64,000 nucleotides of DNA. It comes from Tolypeutes matacus (lineage: Eukaryota; Chordata; Mammalia; Cingulata; Chlamyphoridae). Location: positions 345,046-409,045 of the forward strand of contig JAKSZT010054573.1 of the NCBI GenBank assembly GCA_026826555.1, written 5' to 3'. The translations under genes were made by a program, and so were the position numbers. Each line of letters begins with the position of its first letter. The first letter of the stretch is position 1. Shown piece by piece: positions 53,433 to 64,000 of this stretch. The notes beneath the pieces are model-generated. The model was not told the DNA's origin. It was given only the letters and a program-made list of their open reading frames with translations, and searched no databases.

Positions 53433-53928
53433 ATTATAACAGTGAGGAGGAGCCAGTGGCCACTGGACGCTTTCAGGGCAGGGAGGGGAAAGGCAGTTGT
53501 AATCCAGGGGCTTTTTCAGGACTTGGGGGTTGTCCTGTGTGACGTTGCAGTGACAGATATAGGCCATTTTACATCAGCATATGCCATGCAGAACTGTGTG
53601 GGAGAGAATGTGGTCTACAATGTGAACTGTGGTCCATGCTTAGTGGCAAAGCCCCAGGATGTGTATATCCATTGCAGGTGATGCATCACACTAATGAAAG
53701 ATGTTTATGTGGGAGGTTGTGGGAGGAGTGGGAGGTGGGGAACATGGGAATCCCTGTAATTTCTGTGTAACATTTAGGTAATCTAAGCACCTTTTAAAAT
53801 ATATATATATATATAAAATAACATTTATATAAGCAAATGCACATATATGCATATATATTTATATATCATTTTACAAATATTGTTTTGTATTTTGAAAAAT
53901 TTGATTTTTACCCACAATGAAAAAAAAA
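53433..53928 (+). mobile_element. 5'-truncated L1 3' UTR insertion
   Basis: Starts ATTATAACAGTGAGGAGGAGCCAGTGGCCAC and ends ...CACAATGAAAAAAAAAAA. Target duplication AAGAGTTCTCTCCA at 53419-53432 and 53929-53942 (perfect). Contains an ATATATATATATA run near 53798-53812 and the terminal 'GGGAATCCCTGTAATTTCTGTGTAACATTTAGGTAATCTAAGCACC' also present at 43320-43431. It lacks ORF2 entirely. Confidence 0.88.
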
Positions 53929-53942
53929 AAGAGTTCTCTCCA

Positions 53943-55089
53943 GGTGAGCTTCCTTGTATTTAATGAAATTACACCAGAATTGGGGGCTTTATAATCTCTT
54001 TTCACTCATCCAACCTCAAGATGCAAGTTCAAAACCATTGCTACCCTTGCCAGTCACCTTCCAGAGTCGATGTTCGCCATATCCTCTTTGAGCCACCTGG
54101 GCTCTCCCACAGCTTCCTGTCCTCTCTTTTGCAGGGGACTCTTTGCCCATTACTGCGGAGCCCACAATTTTCACCTTTCTCTGGGAGCAGAATTCTCCTT
54201 GGAGCCTGCCCTCCCGCCCCCTCCTCTCATCGCCTGGCTATTTAGGTCACCTGGGTGATTTTAGAGACGGCAGCTAAGGCGCTCATGAGTACTCGCAATA
54301 GCATTTGTTAAAAATAAAACTTTGGCATGTACATTTGAACAGGAATCAGCCTGGATCCAAAAATAAAAATAAATTAAAATAGAGATGGCAGAGACATGCA
54401 GGGACGTCTCTCCTAATAGTTCATCGGCTCAGGGAACTTGGTTTTCAAGGCAGCTCTTTCTCTAACTACTTACTTGATTTTCAGAGAAACGGTTTTCACA
54501 TTTTGTATTTCACAACTGGCAGTATTCACCATGTATTCACTAGGGGGAAAAGTATATCTTTTTTTGTATAGATGTGGACATGTGTAAAAAGCCAGATTCT
54601 CACAACCTGGTGGATTTCTAGAACCACCATTTCGTAATGGCTAGAATTAAGATCTCCTGTTTATAGTTCCTAACTCTTCCTCTCTCATTTGCAAGCTCAT
54701 GTAGCCTTGTACAATTACATTCTCACTCTGGAGATATTCATAGGAGAAACAAAGGCAACCAAGGAAATAGATGACATAAGAATTGCAACACTGTGGCAAC
54801 AGGGCAAAGGGATCTTGGCTAAGAGTTGGAAAAAACGAAGTGTTTGGTGGCTACTGCTGTATGAGGGAGGAAGCAATTCTTTAGTAAACGAGACGACCAC
54901 ACAAAGGAAACCGTACGGTCTGGCAAACGTTTGTTTTGCGTGAGCTGCTTATTGACCCCATTTGAAAATGTATCAGAAGCATCCCAAGCAAGCCAAGGGC
55001 TCACGCCCATTGAGGCGAACTAGGCAACTGAGCCATCCTTTACTGCAGAACTGTCATTCTGAAAGCGGCACTTCTGCCCTGCTCATCCG
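53943..55089. other. Unique sequence
   Basis: No recognised gene or repeat. Confidence 0.3.
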
Positions 55090-55104
55090 CAGAATGGTTG
55101 TTGA

Positions 55105-55306
55105 TTTTTTTTGGTACTGGGGGCCGGGGATTGAACCCGGGACCTCATATGTGGGAAGCTGGCGCTTAACCACTGAGCCACATTGGATTCCCTGAGTTGT
55201 TTTGCTCATTGTTTGTTTTTGTTTTCTCAGGAGGCACTGGGAACCAAACCCTGGACCTCCTATGTGGGAGGCAAGTGCTCAACCGCTTGAGCCACATCCA
55301 CTCCCA
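55105..55306 (-). mobile_element. Dimeric tRNA-Ala SINE
   Basis: Two tRNA-like units on the minus strand ('GGGAGTGGATGTGGCTCAAGC' right, 'GGGAATCCAATGTGGCTCAG' left) joined by an AACAAAAACAAACAATGAGC linker. Flanks CAGAATGGTT and CAGAATGCTT form the target duplication (one mismatch). Confidence 0.88.
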
Positions 55307-55314
55307 CAGAATGC

Positions 55315-55740
55315 TTTTGCTGATTAATACACTCTCTTCATCAAGACTCTTCCTGGCGTTTTATTTTTATTTAGCAATATCACATCACTGTTTTCTGCCC
55401 ACTGGAATAACTTTTGGCACCGGTTCCATATCAGCATATAGGACGTTGGTTTGCTCTTCGCAACTGCTGCATTGTGTGTCTTACAGTACCCACTTCCTTG
55501 TTAGTGGACATTTTGGTTATTTCCTGGCTTTTTCTGTTCAGACGATGCTGCAGTGAATATCTCTCTGCAAACATCCTTTTGCACGTTAGTACTGCTATAG
55601 GAAAATTCTGGAGGAGGGATTGTTGGGTCAGAGGGGTGTGGGCATTCAAGCTTTCTCAGATATCGATGGGTATCTTTGACATTTACCTTCCTCTTGGGGA
55701 TTTTTCACCAATTACTGTGCCACTCCACATGGCCTAAGGA
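55315..55740 (-). mobile_element. Old L1 ORF2 end, minus strand
   Basis: 'GTGGACATTTTGGTTATTTCCTGGC', 'GATGCTGCAGTGAATATCTCTCTGCAAACATCC', 'GATTGTTGGGTCAGAGG' are the reverse complement of an L1ME/HAL1-like ORF2 C-terminal region. Heavily diverged. Confidence 0.65.
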
Positions 55741-57764
55741 ATACTCTGCTCCAACAACAGACACACAAATGGTTCTCTAAGACCCTGTAGCATGGCTGAG
55801 ATGAGGTCGATTTTTTGAAGCCAGACTTTCTGCACGGGAACTAGAGAGGCATTGCATCCTTGCTCAGTTCTGCTCCCCATCTGCCCCAGCTCTTGGCCTG
55901 CCTCCATGTAGTGGGTGCCATCTTAATTTCCACCACCCAGGAGCCATGCCTGTCAGTGTTCTTAAAAACACTAATTAGCATTTGCTCTGGCCAGGCACTG
56001 TTTGTGTCATTGGATCATTTTGTACTGATGACTGTCATATCGTTTAGAGCTTTTGAGTGCAAGCAAGAGAAATGGCAACTCAAATGAGCTTGAACCCCAC
56101 CTCTATAAAATGGAATAGTGGATCAATATGGCAGACCTCTTCCTGGGAACCTAGAGGAGGGTAGTTCCAGGCATCACCAGTCGTGTCAGTCAAGGAATCA
56201 GGCTCTTTCCATCTCTGCCCTCTGCTCTCCTCCATGGGTCTGCTCTTCTTTCAGGCTGATCCCCTCCCAGTAGCAGATGTCCTAAGTTGTGCTAGGTGTC
56301 ACATCCACACACGACCACGTCCTGGCGCAGAAGAGGGACTTTTCTTTGCCCGGCTCCTTCTTAAGAGAGAGGATACTTCTCCCAGAAGCCCCTGAGCCAG
56401 CCTCCCTTCCCCGCTGCACAGGCAGAACGAGATCACATGCTCTCCTTTAAGCCAATCATAGGCAAGGCAAATGGGCCACCACAAGCCATGTGGGCCAGTC
56501 AGGACTTGCCCTGGAGCCCGGGGCGGGCTCCACCGTCCTTGGCTCATGACTGGAAGGAGCTGCTGACGAGAGAGAAGGCGGGGGAGAGGGCTGGTGTCGG
56601 GGTCTGCAGGCATGGTCCGGCCCCGGCTGGCCCCCCGGGGGGGGGGCGTCCTGGGGAGCTGCACTAGGGTCTGCTGAGGTGGATGGATTGGCTAAGTTCA
56701 ATCTCTTGATAATCCCATGAAGAAGGTCTGATTTTAATCCCTGACTTACCTTTAGGAAGTGTCTAGCGAGAGCTTAAAAAACCGGTAAGTGGTGGAACGC
56801 CTCCGAGCCCAGGTGGTTGGATCCCTGGGTCCTGTGCTCCTCGCCCCTCTTCACACTCCTGAGATAACGAATGACAGCGTCGTCCAGAACCGTGACGTGG
56901 CTCTATTTTTGTGTCTCTCAAATGACTGCGTACAAATATATCTTTAATAATGCATTCTCCAAATACTTATTGAACACCGACCACTCTGTTGAGGGGAAGA
57001 GTGAGTCCACACGTGGTGAGCACTGAAAACGGAGCCATTGTGCGCTTATGCCCGTCTGGGCTGGGACGTGGCAGGCCGTGAGTGTCGCTTCCGCCAGGCC
57101 TTGCTCCAGGGCCCCACACCCACTTCTGGCTGGGGGCACAAGCCATTACCAGGCTGCTGTGCCTGGCGCTCTCTGGCTTCAGGAGCGCAGAACACAGTGC
57201 TGCCTTCTGCGGGAAGCCAGCCAAGGCTGCGCTCTTAGGCAGCATCGTGTTTCCCGGCGGTGGGTGCCCAACCGAAAACGCAATCAAAACAGAGTGAAAT
57301 TCACCTTCAGGATAGTCCCTGCCATTTTCACCTATACATCCTAAAAGAAGAGTTGATTTCAAATCGACCCAAGCGAATGTGACTAGGAGGTGGGGGCGGG
57401 GGGTGTGGAGAGGCGGCCGAGTGCTCTGGGCAGACTTAACAGACAGCACGTCCAAGCCACCTGCCTCACACCTGCGTCCAGGACGGAGAAACTGGAGAGG
57501 AAATGCCGCTCTCCAGACAGCTGCTGATACTCTGCAGCCACGCTGTTCCAGCCGGCGCTGCAAAGGAATCCACATAGCACCGCCATACCTCACCCACGTC
57601 TGCCCAGGAAATCTCGTTCACGTGCACGCTGCCGAATGAAAGCTTACAATGTCTTCTGGATGGCTTTGGCCCTTGACAAATATCTCTTAGAAGTTCATTA
57701 TTTTTCTTCTACTTTCTGTTTTGTTTTTTTTTTAAAGATATGTTTAAGGTTTTCTAACTTCTTT
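55741..57764. other. Unique sequence with a possible old repeat
   Basis: Text at 56030-56560 ('CAAGCAAGAGAAATGGCAACTCAAATGAGC', 'GATCACATGCTCTCC', 'CCAATCATAGGCAAGG') resembles an ancient dispersed repeat family. A G run of 10-12 nt lies at about 56636-56647. No gene recognised. Confidence 0.3.
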
Positions 57765-58192
57765 TTTTTTTTTTTAAGTTTATTTATTTACTTTTTCCAT
57801 TTTAAACCCTCCCCTTCCCCATTTGCTATTTTGTGTCCATTCGCTGGGCAATTCTCTGTGTTTCCTGCCATCTCTTCTCATTCTTCTCCTCCAGTCTTCA
57901 CCAGGATTCGATCCTGGAGACCTCCAATGTAGGAGAGAGATGTTCTGCCACCTGCGCCACCTCGGTTCCTGGTTTTCAGAGCTTTCGGAGCATCTCGTCT
58001 TGTCTCTCCCCTGTTACATCATCATCTTGCTGCATGGCTCCTGGGGCCTGGCGGCTCACCGGCACACAGAGCCTGGCAGCCCATGTGCCTTCTATATATA
58101 TTTTTTATTTTACCGGGAGGTCCCGGGGATCAAACCCAGTTCCCTCCATACGGCAGACGGACGTCCAACCATTTGAGCCACATCCGCCCCCC
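57765..58192 (-). mobile_element. Composite dimeric tRNA-Ala SINE
   Basis: Same architecture as 22367-22817. A 5' unit (reverse 'GGGGGCGGATGTGGCTCAAA', 'CGTATGGAGGGAACTGGGTTTGATCC'), a CTGCCAGGCTCTGTG linker with 'GCAGCAAGATGATG', a second unit 'CCAGGAACCGAGGTGGCGCAGGTGG' with 'GGATCGAATCC', and an AGTAAATAAATAAAC tail. Flanks are weak. Confidence 0.88.
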
Positions 58193-58740
58193 TCTTTCAC
58201 TTTCTTAAAGCAAGATTTTGAACAAACCACCTGTCTTCAGAGAAAGTTTCCCCCACCCCACCCCACCAAAGGAAAAGTTAATTTCTAATCTAGGAATCTT
58301 GCATAAACTAAAGGGATTTGAAAACTTTCCATCATTTAAGCCAATGTGTTCCAGGACTTTTAAGGCTAAGGGTAGATCTCAGTATAGTCTTAAATGTTTG
58401 GTGTGCACAAATGGTTTTCTTTGGAACTGGAAAATGGGGGCAAAAATAAAGTGATGAAAAGTTTGTTGGATCCATTCTGGAAGTGTGGAGAACAGCACTT
58501 AGCCCTTACGTGTGGCTGCCAGGAGTTGGGAAAGGAGAGAGGGTGGCCCTATAGGGACTGGAGGTCCTTTGTGGTGGTGGAACAGTGCTTTGTCTTGGTG
58601 AGGGTGAGGGCTCCACAAATAAGTCAATGTGATAAAATTTTGTCGACTTATACAAAAGCCATACATATCAATGACGCACAAAAAAGCTGGTGAAATCTAA
58701 GGAAGTTCTATAGCCTCATTGATTGTATTGCACTGGTCTC
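58193..58740. other. Unique sequence
   Basis: No recognised feature. A 'CCCCCACCCCACCCCACC' tract lies at about 58250-58267. Confidence 0.3.
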
Positions 58741-58751
58741 AATCTCCTGTT

Positions 58752-58853
58752 TTGTTTTGTTTTTTTTATTTTTGAGGGGCCGGGGCCGGCGATTGAACCC
58801 AGGACCTCGTATGCGGGAAGCCGGCGCTCAACCACTGAGCCACATCGGCTCCC
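58752..58853 (-). mobile_element. Short tRNA-Ala SINE
   Basis: Single unit on the minus strand: 'GGGAGCCGATGTGGCTCAGTGG', B box 'GGTTCAATC', A-rich tail with AAAACAAAACAAAAC. Flanks TCCTGTTTTG and TCCTGGTTTTG are a plausible target duplication. Confidence 0.88.
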
Positions 58854-59754
58854 TTTCCTGGTTTTGATAATATTTTGATAATCTTGTAACATGCCAGCAC
58901 TGGGCAAGCAGATGGGCACACAAGACCTCCCTCTGTGCCATTTTTAACAGCTTCCTATGAGTTTATGGTTATTTCAAAGTAAATAGTTTTTCTTAAAAAA
59001 AGTTTGGAAAAATATTGCCTCCTCTGAAATCACTGATGAGGTCTTTTGAGTCATTCACAGACCCTGCAAGAAGTTGACCCTGAAATGGCCCTGGCCAGCT
59101 TCTTAGCAGGCCAAATGAACAGAATCATGTCTCTCAAGTAGCTGTCAGAAAATTACGTTTTCCCTAAGTGTCTGCTATGTTACAGAGGAACACAAAAGCC
59201 AAGCCCAGAGTGAGGGTTTCGACCCTCAGGGTTTGGGCCTGCTAACGGGTGGCAACGGGCAGTTGCATTACGATAATTTGTGGATTTCCTGTCTAATTCT
59301 TTCTCTTTTGAAACACACAGCCCACTTTCTGGTTTGAGTGTGCCCCCTCTTCAGTTCAGCCGCTCTGGTGCCCTAGCAGCATTCGGCGCTCAGATACGGC
59401 TTTTATTGCCTCTGAATTCTGAAGTGACAGCTTGGCTTGACTTTCTTGATGCCTGCGTGGCCAGAAACGCTGCTCGTGAACTCTCATTGAATAATTAACT
59501 TTTGGCTTTAAATAATTCACTGCTCCTGCCTGCATAGTTGCTGGGGACCAAATTTGTCGGACAGTTTCTTTTTCTTCCCCTTTGCTTGGAGGGAGGGCTA
59601 GGCCTCACCTTGCAGCCTCCAGCTCGGCCGTTAGCGAGATGGTAGCTGATTACTTAGTGCAGCCTCACCTGTGTGCCACCACGCCTTCCTCAGCACCCGC
59701 TCACTGCTCCCGGGACAACGCTGGTCTTGAGGACCCACACAGCACTGCTGTCCA
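58854..59754. other. Unique sequence
   Basis: No recognised feature. Confidence 0.3.
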
Positions 59755-59985
59755 GAGCAGAATCTGCGACCTCCAGCCTGCAGGCCAGATTGGGTCCACC
59801 CCCTGCATTCCTAAATAAAGTTTTATTGGCACACAGCCACGCTCATCTGCACAGGCCTCAGAGGCTTTGGGCTACACCAACAGAGGTGACTAGTTATGGC
59901 AGAGACAACACGGACAGCCAGGCCTCAGATATTTACTCTCCGGCTTTTTACAGGACGCGTTTCCCCAGCTCTGGTTTAGAAACAC
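59755..59985 (+). mobile_element. hAT-type non-autonomous DNA transposon
   Basis: 'AATAAAGTTTTATTGGCACACAGCCACGC', 'GACTAGTTATGGCAGAGACAACACGGAC' and 'CAGATATTTACTCTCCGGCTTTTTACAGGACGCGTTTCCCCAGCTCTGGTTTAG' is the conserved text of a widespread mammalian MITE-like hAT family. Family name not certain. Confidence 0.7.
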
Positions 59986-60849
59986 TATTGAAGCTGCCCA
60001 TCCAGTGAAAGCAGCTTTGCTAGAACTGCCAACCTCGGGGAAGCTCACGGTGGCATGGGGCTTCTCAGTGGTCGTGCTCGCCCCAGGCAGGGGAATGCAG
60101 GAGGAGAGAAGCAAGAAGCCACTGCCCTGGCTAGTCCATCACTGGGCTCCAGGCCCTTGAATGCCTGCAGTTAAGACTGGACAAGCAGAAGCAGCTGGCC
60201 CAATTCATCATGCCTAGCCCCGAACAGGAGGTGAGTAATATAAGCTTTGGTGTAGAGGAGGTTCAGGTCTCCACGTTGCCCTCCCTCGGTCCTCAGCTGA
60301 TAAAGGCGAAAGGCCTCCCTTCTCCTCTGGGCTGTTGGAGGATCACGTGCGCTAGCTGACACGAAGCTCTCATCACTGTACCTGGCCCGTAGTCCATAGT
60401 CATGGGGCTTCAGTGGAGTTCAGTCTTCCAAGGTCAGTTTTATCTTTCAGTGATCAGTTTATCAGATAAAGTGCAACTTTCATTGTGTGAATTTATAATC
60501 CCAAGCATTCGTGGACCCAGAGAAGTGCAGTTTGTGTCAACAGGTGCTGAGGAATGGACAGGCTGCCCAAAGGGTGACCAAGATGCTTGGACAGGGTGAC
60601 ACCTGTTCCTCCATGTCCTAATCCACTTGGCCCCTGGCTCCACGCACAGAAAGGCAGGGTGCTTTAGGACAAACAGAGCTATGTGCAGAATGGGAATCTC
60701 AGAAAGGTAAATGGATACTGACCAATCATAACAAGCCATGCCCTTGAGGTGTGAAGAGGAAAGAGAGAAATATGAAAAGAGCAAAACCATTTCGGGAATG
60801 TTTTGGCCCTAACCATGTTGCCCAAACCAGAAATTTGTTTTTCATCCTT
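59986..60849. other. Unique sequence
   Basis: No recognised gene or repeat. Confidence 0.3.
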
Positions 60850-61035
60850 GACTTCTCCCTCTTTCTTATGTCTACTTAATCATCAGGCCTTGTCTTAACT
60901 TCAAAATGTTACTTTCATCTATTAACCTCTTCCCATCCCCACCATCATTTTCTCCTGAACTAAATGGTTTTACCTGCCTCCATCTTCTACCTCCAATCTG
61001 CAGCACGAGACTGATCTTCCTAAAACACAAATCCC
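60850..61035 (+). repeat. Possible old interspersed repeat
   Basis: 'CCATCTTCTACCTCCAATCTGCAGCACGAGACTGATCTTCCTAAAACACAAATCCCAAGG' resembles a known ancient mammalian repeat (diverged). Identification is tentative. Confidence 0.35.
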
Positions 61036-61039
61036 AAGG

Positions 61040-61150
61040 CATAACATTCCTTTTTTTAAAAAATTATGGTAAAATACACTTTGGAAACCCGTTGGCAGTT
61101 TCTTAAGAAGTTAAACACATCTCAACCCTAGCCCAGCAGACCCACCTCTC
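61040..61150 (+). mobile_element. Small L1 ORF2 fragment
   Basis: 'GGAAACCCGTTGGCAGTTTCTTAAGAAGTTAAACACATC' and 'GCCCAGCAGACCCACCTC' match the L1 ORF2 C-terminal region in plus orientation. Confidence 0.6.
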
Positions 61151-62495
61151 TGTTTCGCTTCTTGGGGGAAGTGGGATTGGAATGTCTCCCAATATTACAG
61201 ATCTAGCTGCTTTGTGCTCCTTGGTACTGAATGGCAGAAAAGCCAGCCTGCTAGAGTTCTGCAACTGTGCAGGAAAATCACTGCAGAGATTCATGCCTGG
61301 AGCCAATACTGTTGCTGGAAACTACACCCTCGAATGGAATAGAACTATCCACCATGTATTTTTAGCATGAGATAGGGCTTGATAATCGCTGAAAAAGAGG
61401 GAACAGAAAGATTTAAATGCCTGAAAAGTCATAGCAAGAAACTAAAATGCTTCCTTGCTAAAATCTGAAATCGTGTACATGAACACTCAGAAGAAAAAGA
61501 GAATGAGAAAAGAGTGTTGAAGCACTTTTTCCATCTTGCCGATTTCGTTATCATTCACCTGTTCTATAATAAACTGGCTACCCTCTGTGAATAGAAGCAA
61601 AGGCATATTGTTGTTTTATTTAAAAAATCCATCCCAGACTATGAGAGATAGGAAAACAGTCACTTCAACTTTGTGCATTATGTTTTTATGCCAAGAGCTA
61701 ATAAATTGACGTTCAGATTTCATATGCATTTATGTAAAGAGAGATTTTTCTCTCCAAGGGGGCCAGGGTAATGGTTTTCAGTGACAGTTATGGCAAATGG
61801 TTTCAGTTAGGCAGGTCTTCTGAAAGTCATTTATTCTATCAAAGGTGGAAGAAGTCGTGGATGTGCAGAGGGACTTGAAAGGTCTCCTACATAGGAGATA
61901 AATATGCAGGTGCAGGGAACAGGAAAGTGGGAGAAAGCTCATGTTGGCCCAGTCCCACCACGGATCAGTATTTAATCTTATCTGCTTGAGCTCTCTGGGA
62001 TCTGGTAAGTCAAACCAAGACTGGGGCGTACTGTCCACGCTTGCTTTTTTTTTTTTTTTTTTTTTTGCAAAGATGTTATTTTCCGAAAAGCCAAATTTCT
62101 ATTTTGTAAAGCAATTGATTTAGCTTTCCAAATATATATTTTTTTTATTTTTAAAGAAATAAACCTGAGTTATATCTGATTTGGAGCTGGTATTTGACCT
62201 TCCAGAGTTTCCCTGTGCTCATCAGGGCCGAGCCCTCTTTTCAGCCCATGGAGGACATTTGTCTATCAACTGCCATAGCAATTAGGAAAACAGCCCATTC
62301 TTTGTCTTGCTGTGTTACCGTTATACAGCAAGGGCTTTTCACTCCTAAGCTGAGCTCTAAGAAGACATTGCCACGTGCCCCCTGGGGACGGAATCAGTCA
62401 TTTCCAACCTTGTCTCCTCCATCTCTGACACATGCCCTTGGAGAGTCTGTGAACTTTTTTTTTTTTTTAATTCCTTAATGAATTTGTTTTCTGTT
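61151..62495. other. Unique sequence
   Basis: No recognised feature. A poly(T) run of about 22 nt (62045-62066) has no recognisable element attached. Confidence 0.3.
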
Positions 62496-62508
62496 TAAAC
62501 TAACTGAA

Positions 62509-62845
62509 ATGGGAAGCGGATGTGGCTCAAGTGATTGAGCTCCCGCCTACCACATGGGAGGTCCCAGGTTCGGCTTCCGGTGCCTCCTGGAGAAGACAAG
62601 CAAGAGCTGATGTAACAAGATGACACAACAAGGAGACACAGAGAGGAAAGACAATGAGAGACACAACAAAGCAGGGAGCTGAGGTCGCTCAAGTGATTGA
62701 GTGCCTCTCTCCCACATGGGACGTCCCGGTTCGGTTCCTGGTGCCTCTTAAAGAGAAGACGAGCAGACACAGCACACAGCGAATGGACACAGAGAGTACA
62801 CAGCGAGTGCAAATCAACAACGGGGAGGGGAATAAATAAAGAAAA
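62509..62845 (+). mobile_element. Tandem dimer of DAS-III-like tRNA-Ala SINE
   Basis: Two complete heads in tandem, both 'GTGGCTCAAGTGATTGAG' / 'GTCGCTCAAGTGATTGAG' with 'CCACATGGGAGGTCC' and B boxes 'GGTTCGGCTTCC' and 'GGTTCGGTTCC'. Each is followed by GACACAACAAGGAG- or GACACAGCACACAGCG-type body, and the whole ends with an AATAAATAAAGAAA tail. Target duplication TAAACTAACTGAA (62496-62508) and TAAACTAGCTGAA (62846-62858), one mismatch. Confidence 0.9.
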
Positions 62846-62858
62846 TAAACTAGCTGAA

Positions 62859-63389
62859 GTAAGTCCTATTGCTCACAACTACAGCTCCTGACTGATACAA
62901 TTGGCCTCATTAACTTTCATCCATGACCCCCTCCTAAGGGCTTGGATTTCTGTTCCTTGGATTAAGAAGCCAGGCCAGTAATTTAGGAACACCTCTCAAA
63001 GGCAAATCCCCGTGCTCGGGGCCCGGAGGAACATGCCAATTTCCAGTCTAGCTTATAGGTTAAATTCGGTCTTCACTATCTTTTGCCTCGCTGGACTAGT
63101 TGGGAATGATGGTAGGAGTCTAAATTCCCTTTGTACTGCAGGCATTTATTTATTCTGTCCTGTCCTCTTTCCAAATGCAATCTATGCCTATGTCTCTCCA
63201 CCTACCTTGGTTTCCTTTTCTTTCCACTGGAGTTGCAGAAGTCCGTTTCCTCCCCTTGTGCCTGTTTTGTTTCCTTTCTCGGATGGTCTGATCTCTCCCC
63301 AACTTAAGTGATCTGCATTTCCTCTTGCTTCATCTCTTCCTTTTCTCTCATTGCCACTGGCTTAACCATCTTGAACTAGAGAAATCTCT
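62859..63389. other. Unique sequence
   Basis: No recognised feature. Confidence 0.3.
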
Positions 63390-63397
63390 CTCTAAAA

Positions 63398-63765
63398 TGG
63401 GGGTTCTTAACCAGGAGTCCACGGATCCCCAAGGGGTCCATGGAAAGATATTAGGGGATCCACGAGCCTGAATTTTAAAAAATCACCTTATTATCTTTAT
63501 TTTCTCTGATCTCGAACTGAAATTTAGCATTTCCTTCACCTGTACGCAATAAATTACAGAAGTATTCATTTCATATCGTATTACAGTTGTTGCATATCTC
63601 GAAAAATCACTTAGGCTTGCCCATACTTCAAAATTATGGTAGTTGTTAGACCCGATGCTAGTTGAGGGTCATAGAACTACCTGCCGCTACATTCTGAGAA
63701 GGGGTCTGTGGTTTCCACCTGACTGGCAAAGGGGCCCATGGAACAAAAAAGGTTAAGAACCCCTG
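63398..63765. mobile_element. hAT non-autonomous DNA transposon, complete
   Basis: Terminal inverted repeats TGGGGGTTCTTAACC (63398-63412) and GGTTAAGAACCCCTG (63751-63765) match at 13 of 15 positions. Flanking 8-bp duplications CTCTAAAA (63390-63397) and CCCTAAAA (63766-63773) match at 7 of 8, the hAT hallmark. No transposase. The copy at 17160-17340 is a relative. Confidence 0.88.
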
Positions 63766-63773
63766 CCCTAAAA

Positions 63774-64000
63774 GATGCTGGGAGCCAGCTCATCAGTTCT
63801 GGAATAAAGAGGAAAGCAGGAGGACTGACGAGGGAGAGAGGCTGGCTTCTCTCGAGTCCCTGAGGGGGTGAGTCCCGCAGCACCCACTGGACGGCCTCCA
63901 CGGCACTGGAGCTGACTGCAAGACTCGGTCACAGGCAACTCCAGGGAGTGGGGAATTTGGATCTTTGTCTTCAGGACCCCCTCCGTCTCCAGGAGAGCAG
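63774..64000. other. Unique sequence
   Basis: No recognised feature before the window ends. Confidence 0.3.

Noticed and set aside
53790..53815. TA dinucleotide run as an origin or promoter
   Set aside because: It is inside an L1 3' UTR and is simple sequence.
62045..62066. Poly(T) run as a retroelement tail
   Set aside because: No recognisable element or flanking duplication was found beside it.

Overview
The window is mammalian nuclear DNA, most likely from a xenarthran and probably an armadillo (Dasypus). The main evidence is about twenty SINEs with a tRNA-Ala-like head (a 'GATGTGGCTCAA' or 'GATGTAGCTCAG' A-box region and a 'GGTTCGATCCC' B box), which I recognise as the xenarthran DAS type. 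Ancient eutherian repeats (L2, MIR, MER5, MER20, MLT1, old L1M) sit beside lineage-specific L1s and LTRs. I found no intact host protein gene, no rRNA, no functional tRNA gene and no CRISPR array. It looks like intergenic or deep intronic sequence.

Layout. 1-5.4 kb: an MLT1-class LTR, an old L1 split by an LTR and flanked by diverged direct repeats, two SINEs, and another old L1 3' end. 5.4-7.2 kb: GC- and CpG-rich, gene-free block. 7.2-18.4 kb: mostly unique sequence with MIR and L2 scraps, LTRs, two SINEs and two L1 3' ends. 18.4-22.3 kb: a perfect 40-bp tandem duplication, a MER5-like element and an LTR. 22.3-27.4 kb: two composite SINEs, then an internally deleted minus-strand L1 with a tandemly repeated 3' UTR. 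28.2-30.5 kb: an old L1 split by an MLT1 LTR, then another LTR, a SINE and a MIR. 33.6-40.8 kb: an L1 fragment followed by a near-full-length minus-strand L1 that carries two later SINE insertions. 41-47.5 kb: SINEs, an inverted L2 pair, L1 3' ends, a decayed retroviral env-like patch, and a 408-bp L1 3'-UTR insertion beside a MER20. 47.5-64 kb: unique sequence with scattered SINEs, LTRs, L1 3' ends and hAT transposons.

How the parts relate. The only protein-coding remnants are L1 ORF1 and ORF2, plus a possible old env fragment. L1 enzymes are known to mobilise SINEs. The copies here fit that: poly(A) or A-rich tails and near-perfect target-site duplications of 10-17 bp, often beginning in A-rich sequence. 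Several copies are young, with perfect duplications and pure A tails. Insertions nested inside other insertions give a relative chronology. No previously undescribed protein system is visible. The most unusual items are the dimeric SINE family, the ~213-bp monomer array in an L1 3' UTR, a target site used twice in succession, and a possible exceptionally long target-site duplication around an old L1.
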